Positions 28,745 through 34,423 of a DNA stretch of 64,000 nt are shown in pieces; position 1 is the first letter of the stretch; every line of letters starts with the position of its first letter. This DNA is from Neomicrococcus lactis (lineage in GTDB: Bacteria > Actinomycetota > Actinomycetes > Actinomycetales > Micrococcaceae), in NCBI RefSeq assembly GCF_014200305.1, contig NZ_JACHBL010000001.1, forward strand, positions 186,001-250,000, written 5' to 3'. The notes under the pieces are model-generated. The model worked only from the letters and a program-made list of their open reading frames with translations, was not told where the DNA came from and did no database searches. The position numbers were made by a program, and so were the translations under genes.

Positions 28745-29090
28745 TTCGAAGTCGGGACATTCTGCAGACTGCCCTCGTCGCAAGTGGAGGTTGCTCCGTG
28801 CCGGAACTCGGTGGAGTTCCGGTTCAATGTCTAAGAATCGTCTCTGACCAGGGATTTTCTCTTCTCGGCCCCCGTTTGGGTCCGATGGGTGAGTTCCGAT
28901 CTACCATCAGTTGCTGAGCGTTAATGGCGCTGACCTTCGCTTTTAACCGGCCCCTGCGGAACCTCCGCAGGAGCCGACTGCCTCCCTAACGGAACCCAGG
29001 GCGCTACACCAGCGCGTTGGTTCCAGCACCGAGGTCGTGGCCGGGGCAAGCAGTGCCCGGAGCTGCCGACGCTGAGCGACCGAGCAGTGT
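28745..29090. other. Gene-free stretch at the boundary of cassettes 1 and 2
   Basis: Contains the ychF-end copy at 28787-28834, then about 250 bp without a supported ORF. A small GC-rich hairpin (CCTGCGGA/TCCGCAGG) lies at about 28953-28971. Transcription of the next gene appears to start downstream of it. Confidence 0.5.
28787..28834 (+). repeat. Putative attachment site copy 1 (ychF 3'-end duplicate)
   Basis: Bases 28811-28834 encode VEFRFNV-stop and match the ychF end closely. The preceding bases 28787-28810 do not match ychF but match the flank of copy 3 (32901-32924). In total 44 of 48 positions agree between copies 1 and 3. Arms CCGGAACTC and GAGTTCCGG flank GGTG, a perfect dyad. Confidence 0.7.
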
Positions 29091-29119
29091 TTGACCTGCG
29101 CAGGTGGAACCCGTATCCT
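29091..29119 (+). promoter_or_regulatory. Sigma70-type promoter for the Abi-like gene
   Basis: TTGACC (29091-29096), a 17-bp spacer, then TATCCT (29114-29119). It lies about 90 bp upstream of the GTG at 29211. Confidence 0.55.
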
Positions 29120-29131
29120 CGAAGTAACACG

Positions 29132-29191
29132 ACAGGCTCGCTTCTCTAGATGAGACGCGGGCCTGTTCTCTTTCTACCCCGGGTGCCGGGG
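29132..29191 (+). promoter_or_regulatory. Leader hairpins before the Abi-like gene
   Basis: An ACAGGC/GCCTGT stem (29132-29166) is followed by TCTCTTTCT, then a short CCCCGG/CCGGGG stem (29177-29191). The first looks like a terminator or attenuator between promoter and gene. Confidence 0.4.
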
Positions 29192-29210
29192 ACACTAGGA
29201 CGATGCGCAC

Positions 29211-30758
29211 GTGACGACCCCGAACAGCACCTACGCCAAGCCGTTTCTCACGGTCCCCGAGCAGATCCGCCGGCTGCGCGGGCGCGGCATGGACTGCGGA
29301 GACAACGCCTACGCGGCCGAGGTCCTGCAGCGATACGGCTACTACCGGCTCTCGGGTTACTGGCACCTCTACCGCGACCGGCCCGCTCCTCCTGCGCCCC
29401 GGTTCGACGAAGAGCACCGCGAGATCCGCCTGGACACGTTCGTGCCCGGGACCGGCCTCGCGCACGTGGTCTCGCTGTACGAGTTCGACCACGAGCTGCG
29501 CATGCGCCTCGGCGACGTCCTCAGTTCCGTCGAGACGGCCTTCCGGTTCTTCATTGGCCACCGGCTCGGCAGGATCGACGCGTTCGCGCACAGGCACCCC
29601 TGGGCGCTCGGCGCGACGAGGCAGGAAGATCCCGGCGCGCCGCCCGAGCCGACCGCCGCCTACCGCGAGTGGCTCGAGGAGTACGACCGGCACGAGCAGC
29701 GCGCCCGGGGCGACTTCGTCGTACATTTCCGCCAGCAGTACGGTCCGCACCTGCCCATCTGGGTCGCGACAGAAGTGATGTCCTTCGGAGTGCTGAGCAG
29801 CCTCTACGACCTGATGCTGCAGCCCGACCAGGAGATCCTCGCGGCACGGTTCCAGGTCCGCACCGCCGACGGCCACGGAGATCGCGGCGCTCTCGGGAAC
29901 TGGCTCAACAACCTCAGGAACGTGCGGAACATCTGCGCCCACTACGGCCGTGTGTGGAACCGCGCGTTCGATGTGCTCATCGACGCGCCGGGGCAGGCTC
30001 GAAAGGACGCCGACGACCTGCTCGCGTCGCTCGCGGAAGAAGGGACGAACAACAGGCTCTACGGAGTGCTGCTCGTATTGCGCCACCTCCTGCTGAGCAT
30101 CGCGCCGGAGAAGGGCGACGTCGTGGACCTGGCCGACTTCGTCGAAGAGAAGTCCCGCACCGTCGGCTTCGGCATGGAGCAGCTCGGATTCCCTGACAGT
30201 TGGAGGAGCAGCCCGATCTGGGATCGGGCCTTCGCGCTCGACCGCTCACCGATGATGGCCGCGAGCCTGCTCGACCGAGCCGAGTGCATGACCGCCGCCG
30301 AGACCCGCGCATCGCTGACGGGGGCGGAAGTGATCGACGCGGAGCGGACACGTACCCCGGCGCAGGCGGCGCGCGCGAAGAAGGCCGCCCAGCGCAGCCT
30401 GCTGCGGACCTACCTCAAGCACAACGTCGTGATCGAGGTCGAGCTCGGAGGGACGAAGTTCTATCCGGCCTTCCAGTTCCGCGACGGGAAGATCATCGAC
30501 GCGCTTGCCGAGATCAACCAGGCGCTCGCCCGGTCCTGCGGAGGCTTGGATCCGACCGACGTCGCCAGGGCGCTACTGGACTGGTGGCAGACGCCGCACC
30601 CGGACCTGCCCCATGGCGTGGACGGCTCGGACCGATCGCCCCTCGAGCTGCTGAGCTCGGCCACCGAGGAGGAGTTCGCCGCGGCGATCGACGAGGCGGA
30701 CGCCATACGCAGCTTCGTCGTGCCGCACGACCTTGACCGGGGCAATGCGTGCGAGTAA
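29211..30758 (+). CDS. Abi family (HEPN) protein fused to an antitoxin-like C-terminal domain
   Basis: A 515-residue protein. Residues 1-335 match the Abi_2 (AbiD/AbiF) abortive-infection group: RRYGYYRLSGYW-like RYGYYRLSGYW near 41-51, the helix LYEFDHELR (89-97) and the HEPN RNase motif RNICAH (R239-H244). Residues 345-505 look like the C-terminal part of Xre/MbcA/ParS-type antitoxins: FYPAFQFRDGKIIDALAEIN and a WWQTPHPDLP...SPLELL segment. A toxin-like domain and an antitoxin-like domain in one chain would be unusual. GC content is visibly higher than the host genes, indicating foreign origin. It is cargo of cassette 2 and has its own promoter. Confidence 0.75.
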   Translation: MTTPNSTYAKPFLTVPEQIRRLRGRGMDCGDNAYAAEVLQRYGYYRLSGYWHLYRDRPAPPAPRFDEEHREIRLDTFVPGTGLAHVVSLYEFDHELRMRLGDVLSSVETAFRFFIGHRLGRIDAFAHRHPWALGATRQEDPGAPPEPTAAYREWLEEYDRHEQRARGDFVVHFRQQYGPHLPIWVATEVMSFGVLSSLYDLMLQPDQEILAARFQVRTADGHGDRGALGNWLNNLRNVRNICAHYGRVWNRAFDVLIDAPGQARKDADDLLASLAEEGTNNRLYGVLLVLRHLLLSIAPEKGDVVDLADFVEEKSRTVGFGMEQLGFPDSWRSSPIWDRAFALDRSPMMAASLLDRAECMTAAETRASLTGAEVIDAERTRTPAQAARAKKAAQRSLLRTYLKHNVVIEVELGGTKFYPAFQFRDGKIIDALAEINQALARSCGGLDPTDVARALLDWWQTPHPDLPHGVDGSDRSPLELLSSATEEEFAAAIDEADAIRSFVVPHDLDRGNACE

Positions 30759-30946
30759 CGCTACGTGTCGGAGTGCCGGGGGCACGACGACCCATCCGCG
30801 AGCTGACTCGCGTCGAGGTGGAGGAAGGCGCTGGCCGAGGTCAAGGACAGTCGTACGGCGACCTCGAGGCTATCGAAGTCGGCTTCGCGCCCGAGTGCGT
30901 GGCCGGCACATCAGGTGACAGTCTTCAGACGTTCGCTAACTGCGGC

Positions 30947-30976
30947 GACGTGGTCGAATTTCGTTTTGCGGTTTAA
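30947..30976 (+). repeat. Putative attachment site copy 2 (divergent ychF 3'-end duplicate)
   Basis: Encodes DVVEFRFAV-stop. Codon choice differs from the host ychF end at nearly every synonymous position, so it came from a different ychF allele or element family than copies 1 and 3. It lacks their shared left flank. Confidence 0.6.
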
Positions 30977-31090
30977 CCTCTGAAGCTACAACTCCGCTTG
31001 ATCGAGGCTCTTCAGGGTGGCCTGCGCGAGGTCGGCAAGTGGCACGTCTGCGATTCGAGATCTTGACCAGATGCACGATGACGACGTCCG

Positions 31091-31096
31091 TAGACT
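31091..31096 (+). promoter_or_regulatory. -10 box of a leaderless promoter for the cassette 3 GNAT
   Basis: TAGACT, a seven-base gap, then ATG at 31104. No Shine-Dalgarno sequence. Confidence 0.4.
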
Positions 31097-31103
31097 TGTA
31101 AGC

Positions 31104-31658
31104 ATGCCAGAAGTCGCGATCGAGATCGTTGCGCACGAGGAACTGACGTCCAGTGACCTCGAGGAGTTGCGTCGGCTCTTCGATGCCGAGTACCTGGGTG
31201 ACTTCGGTGAGTGGGACCCCGATAAGCCGTGCGGGTATGTGCCTCACGCCCTTCATGTCATCGCGCGGAGAGGCGGGGAGATCGTCGGTCATGTTGGCTG
31301 GGCGAGGCGGACGATAGCCGTCGGCGGTGCTGAGATCGAGATCGGCGGTGTCGGGGGAGTGCTGATCTCTGATGCTGTGAGGGGTGAGCGCGTCGGGAGT
31401 CGGCTCATGAGCGCTGTTGCGGAGTCGATGAGGGGAGCCAACGGCGTCGCATTTGGGTATCTCGGCTGTCGCGAAGAGGTGGTCTCGTTCTACGCCTCGT
31501 GCGGCTGGACTCGGATCTCTGCTGAGGAGCGTTCGATCGATACGTCTGGCCGACCTCGCGAAGACCCGCCCGGCCAGCCGTTGCTGATCCTGCCGGTTGA
31601 GGGTGAGATCGCCGATTGGTCGGTGGGTGCGGTCGACCTGCGGGGTCGGGCCTGGTGA
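31104..31658 (+). CDS. GNAT acetyltransferase resembling AAC(2') aminoglycoside acetyltransferases
   Basis: A 184-residue protein. The order of elements follows AAC(2')-I/NodA-like GNATs: LRRLFDAEYLGDFGEWD, then HALHVIARRGGEIVGHVGWARR, the acetyl-CoA loop VLISDAVRGERVGSRLM, FGYLGCREEVVSFYASCGW and a terminal LLILPV. Whether it acetylates an antibiotic is unproven. The ATG at 31104 is preferred over 31017 because of the leaderless box. Its 3' end runs into a truncated higB gene. Confidence 0.75.
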   Translation: MPEVAIEIVAHEELTSSDLEELRRLFDAEYLGDFGEWDPDKPCGYVPHALHVIARRGGEIVGHVGWARRTIAVGGAEIEIGGVGGVLISDAVRGERVGSRLMSAVAESMRGANGVAFGYLGCREEVVSFYASCGWTRISAEERSIDTSGRPREDPPGQPLLILPVEGEIADWSVGAVDLRGRAW

Positions 31659-31786
31659 TCGGTCGTAAGAGGTTGGTTGGCGATCGTCGAAGCCAGCACA
31701 GCATCCGCGTGAATACCCAGTGCCGGACCTGCTTCGTCTGGAGAGATGGAGGTGCGGAAGATGTCGAACTCGTCGACTACCACTGA
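31655..31786 (+). pseudogene. higB: Truncated higB toxin gene (C-terminal fragment)
   Basis: After the GNAT stop, the frame with codons at 31661, 31664 and so on reads RKRLVGDRRSQHSIRVNTQC, then RTCFVWRDGG, and ends EDVELVDYH-stop at 31784-31786. This is the conserved C-terminus of HigB/RelE-type toxins; the normal N-terminal half (about 50 residues) is missing. Its end overlaps the higA start, as in intact higBA loci. It has presumably been cut by the junction that brought in the GNAT gene. Confidence 0.7.
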
Positions 31787-32081
31787 GGCAGATCGGATCG
31801 AGACGATCCACCCGGGAGAGATCCTGATGGAGGACTTCATCGAGGGTTTCGGGATCACGCAAAACAAGCTTGCGGTGTCGATCGGTGTGCCCCCGCGCCG
31901 GATCAATGAGATCGTGCACGGCAAGCGCGGGATCACTGAGGACACAGCTATCCGGCTCGCGCGCTACTTCTGCACGTCCGAGGAGTTTTGGATGAACTTA
32001 CAGTCGAACCATGAGCTGCGGCTCGAGCGTCGAGGCCTGCGCGACATGGTCGCGGCGATTACGCCACTGCACTTGACGTGA
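31761..32081 (+). CDS. higA: HigA family antitoxin (XRE HTH)
   Basis: A 106-residue HigA antidote with IHPGEILMEDFIEGFGITQNKLAVSIGVPPRRINEIVHGKRGIT (HTH), then AIRLARYFCTSEEFWMNLQ and LRDMVAAITPL. ATG 31761 has GGAGG eight bases upstream; ATG 31746 is possible. The toxin partner is truncated, so this is an orphan antitoxin that may still act as an autorepressor-like DNA-binding protein. Its stop overlaps the hydrolase start. Confidence 0.85.
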   Translation: MSNSSTTTEADRIETIHPGEILMEDFIEGFGITQNKLAVSIGVPPRRINEIVHGKRGITEDTAIRLARYFCTSEEFWMNLQSNHELRLERRGLRDMVAAITPLHLT

Positions 32082-32902
32082 TGGACCGCACAGTGCTGCG
32101 CCCCGACGGCGTCTGGATCGCGGTCACCGACCTCGGTGGCGATGGCCCCACCGTCGTACTGTTGCACGGCCTCGCGGGGAGTTCACGCGAACTGTTGCCC
32201 ACGGCGCATGCGCTACCGGGCTATCGTGTGCTGCTCGTAGACCAGCGGGGGCACGGCGCGAGCACGCGGCTTCCCGAAGATCTGTCGCGCGATGCCTTCG
32301 TCGGAGACGTCGTCGCAGTGATTGAGGAACTCGTCGCTGGGCGGCGGGCGACGCTTGTCGGGCAGTCGATGGGAGCCCACACCGCGTTCCTTGTCGCGGC
32401 GGCGAGGCCAGACCTGGTCGAGGGGCTCGTGATGCTGGAAGGGCACGTGGCGGGCAACGGTGATCCGGGAGTAGCTGCCGGACTCGGCAGCTACTTCGAG
32501 TCCTGGCCGGTGCCGTTCGAAGACGAAGCTGCCGCGCGGGGGTTCCTCGGTGATGACGCGATCGTCAATGCCTGGGTGGCCGACCTTCTTCAGACCGATG
32601 ATGGCCTGGTGCCGCGCTTCGATGCCTCGGTCATGCAGCGCACGATCGAGGCCGTCCATGAGCCGCGCTGGCAGGAGTGGGAGGTTCTGCAGGTTCCGAC
32701 GCTCGCGGTCTTCGCAAAGCATGGGATGTTCAGCGATGCCGATAAGGACGAACTGGTCCGGCGCAGGCCCGAAACGGAGAGAGTAGATCTGGCCGACGGC
32801 AGCCATGACGCCCACCTTGACGCCTTCGACGAGTGGACCGATGTGCTCCATCACTGGCTGTCCCGCGATCAGACCGGGCCGTTGCGACCCAGCGGCCGCT
32901 GA
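32081..32902 (+). CDS. Alpha/beta hydrolase (cassette 3 cargo)
   Basis: A 273-residue alpha/beta hydrolase. It has VVLLHGLAGSSRE (oxyanion loop), LLVDQRGHGAS, the nucleophile elbow GQSMGA (Ser near residue 107) and a C-terminal GSHDAHLD supplying the His. ATG 32081 overlaps the higA TGA (TGATG). The substrate is unknown. The stop codon abuts the third attachment-site copy. Confidence 0.88.
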   Translation: MDRTVLRPDGVWIAVTDLGGDGPTVVLLHGLAGSSRELLPTAHALPGYRVLLVDQRGHGASTRLPEDLSRDAFVGDVVAVIEELVAGRRATLVGQSMGAHTAFLVAAARPDLVEGLVMLEGHVAGNGDPGVAAGLGSYFESWPVPFEDEAAARGFLGDDAIVNAWVADLLQTDDGLVPRFDASVMQRTIEAVHEPRWQEWEVLQVPTLAVFAKHGMFSDADKDELVRRRPETERVDLADGSHDAHLDAFDEWTDVLHHWLSRDQTGPLRPSGR

Positions 32903-32948
32903 GGTTGGTCCGTGCCGGAACTTGGTGGAGTTCCGTTTCAATGTGTAA
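32901..32948 (+). repeat. Putative attachment site copy 3: right end of the island
   Basis: Bases 32925-32948 encode VEFRFNV-stop. Bases 32901-32924 share the non-ychF left flank of copy 1, and the imperfect dyad around GGTG is retained. Composition returns to host-like immediately after it. Confidence 0.7.
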
Positions 32949-32973
32949 TGCCGCTTCGGTCTAGACCGAAGGG

Positions 32974-33015
32974 AATGCCCGGACTGCCGCATGCGGTTCG
33001 GGCATTTCTGTATTT
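32974..33015 (+). terminator. Terminator just beyond the island, probably the original ychF terminator
   Basis: Arms AATGCCCG (32974-32981) and CGGGCATT (32999-33006) with inner CCGCATGCGG, followed by TCTGTATTT. An 18-bp perfect palindrome CTTCGGTCTAGACCGAAG lies at 32954-32971, between it and attachment copy 3. Confidence 0.65.
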
Positions 33016-33030
33016 GGAGCGAGGGTGAAA

Positions 33031-33534
33031 TTAGTCAGTGGCTGTCAGCGCACCGGCGGCGTAAGCCGCTTGCCCAACATGCTGGATTGCGTCGTCAATG
33101 ATTGACACGATACGTACCCCACGCGTGACCGGAGGGTTCCAACGAGCGTCAATTACCTCATCGAGCTCCGTTTCCAAGAGTCGGCTTACATAGTCGCCCA
33201 GCGCTGTCAATGACGCTTCGAGGTAGTTGACGAGAAGTTTTTGATCCGAAACCTGAATCTGTTGCGACTGCTCGGCAGTGTGGCCGTAACCAACCGTTTC
33301 ACCCAACTCGCCTAGGTCAAATAGATTCCGGTAGGACTCCCACACTTGAGCCTTGCCAGAAAGATGTGCCAGCTGAACATCGACTTCGCGCCCGCTGTGC
33401 CACAGCAACCAAGCAATCGAATTGGGATGCTCCGCTGGATGCGCGTTTAGCTGATCTGCGCTGAGCTCCGGAAGGTTGTGAGCGGCGTCGATGGGACGCT
33501 GAATAAAGTCCGCAAATATGTCATGGGTGTTCAT
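33031..33534 (-). CDS. DinB/DUF664 family (mycothiol-dependent type) protein
   Basis: A 167-residue four-helix protein. Histidines in SIAWLLWHSGREVDVQ and IIDDAIQHVGQAAYAAG fit the metal-binding His set of DinB/DUF664 proteins. Some relatives act as mycothiol or bacillithiol transferases, which would suit an actinobacterium, but the reaction here is not assigned. I chose ATG 33534 at the conserved start MNTHDIFADF; an upstream ATG at 33570 exists. It lies downstream of an alpha/beta hydrolase on the same strand. Confidence 0.75.
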   Translation of the reverse strand: MNTHDIFADFIQRPIDAAHNLPELSADQLNAHPAEHPNSIAWLLWHSGREVDVQLAHLSGKAQVWESYRNLFDLGELGETVGYGHTAEQSQQIQVSDQKLLVNYLEASLTALGDYVSRLLETELDEVIDARWNPPVTRGVRIVSIIDDAIQHVGQAAYAAGALTATD

Positions 33535-33596
33535 AGCTTCATTGTGCCCTGATGATGCACGTTCAGCCATGAGTGTGCGAACCCAAAACTACGCAC

Positions 33597-34376
33597 TCAT
33601 GAAAACTGAGCAACATCATCGGCCAAAATACTCGGCCAGCTCCGGACATCCTCGGGCGTCGATGCGATTTGCAGCGTCGAATTCGGCATGAGTGATGCAA
33701 GCGCCTCAGCCGTTGACACCGGATGGCCCGGATCCCCGATCCACGCCAGGATAGTCGTCGGTTGGCTGAGCGCCGCGATGTCTTCGGGTCGAGGTAGATC
33801 GCTCAACGCAGCGCCGCGGTACACCGATGGAAGAAGCTCTTCGTTGATGTGCGGAACAGTGTCCAGGTGGCCCACGGATGCCGGTGGTTGTGGCGCGTTC
33901 TGGCTCATCGCTACAAAGCGATCGAAGCCATGCTTCTCAATGAATTCCGCCGAGCGGTTGTAATCGATCGCTCTCTCGGAGCGAGTCTCCCAAGCGGTCG
34001 GCGGTAGCAACAACGTAAATCCGCTAAATCGCTCCGGCTCTCTCACGGCCGCATGCAACAAGGTGCCAGTTCCCATCGACGGCCCAACCCCGTGGACTTG
34101 CTCGTTTGGGAACCACCAATCGAGTAGCCGCAAGAGATCTTCGGCTAAATTGGTCCAACGGTAGTCGTCTGGGTTCGGCTGACCAGTCGAGTGCCCGTGG
34201 CCGCGGGCGTCGTAGCGAAGCAAGCGCGTACCGGAAAGTCCCCGTCCCAAGTCGAGATCCAGCACTCGATCGCGGGATCGGCTGGACGTGAGGCCGTGTA
34301 ATTGGACCACGGGATGACCGGATTCGTCACAAAATGACCAGGCAATCCTGGCGCCCGGAACCTCGAATCTGTGCAT
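33597..34376 (-). CDS. Alpha/beta hydrolase
   Basis: A 259-residue alpha/beta hydrolase with VVQLHGLTSSRSRD, LLRYDARGHGHSTG and a nucleophile elbow GPSMGTG. The putative acidic residue is in IGDPGHPV. No clear C-terminal catalytic His is visible in the usual place: the C-terminus ends after LQIASTPEDVRSW, so catalytic competence is uncertain. It is divergent from the condensation-domain gene, with 47 bp between the starts. Confidence 0.8.
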   Translation of the reverse strand: MHRFEVPGARIAWSFCDESGHPVVQLHGLTSSRSRDRVLDLDLGRGLSGTRLLRYDARGHGHSTGQPNPDDYRWTNLAEDLLRLLDWWFPNEQVHGVGPSMGTGTLLHAAVREPERFSGFTLLLPPTAWETRSERAIDYNRSAEFIEKHGFDRFVAMSQNAPQPPASVGHLDTVPHINEELLPSVYRGAALSDLPRPEDIAALSQPTTILAWIGDPGHPVSTAEALASLMPNSTLQIASTPEDVRSWPSILADDVAQFS

Positions 34377-34411
34377 GTGAACGCCGCCTCAGGTGGTGCT
34401 GTGATTGCGCT

Positions 34412-34417
34412 TACAAT
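34412..34417 (+). promoter_or_regulatory. -10 box before the condensation-domain gene
   Basis: TACAAT lies six bases before the ATG at 34424, consistent with leaderless transcription and supporting that start. Confidence 0.45.
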
Positions 34418-34423
34418 AACACC

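Larger units (their letters stand above)
30759..31103. other. Gene-poor stretch at the boundary of cassettes 2 and 3
   Basis: Holds a ychF-end copy at 30947-30976 and a promoter-like box before 31104. A 75-codon open frame (30749-30976) ends in [10 protein letters not shown] but resembles no protein apart from that tail, so I treat it as junction sequence. Confidence 0.5.

Noticed and set aside
29004-30086. 360-codon minus-strand frame and a 348-codon plus-strand frame in the Abi region
   Set aside because: High GC content makes several frames open. Only the frame at 29211-30758 shows Abi_2 and HEPN motifs.
30749-30976. 75-codon ORF ending in [10 protein letters not shown] as a gene
   Set aside because: Only the tail is recognisable, as the ychF end. 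The rest has no protein-like conservation signature; treated as an insertion junction.
27954-32948. Prophage or integrative conjugative element
   Set aside because: No integrase, excisionase, replication, structural or conjugation genes are visible; only short cargo modules.
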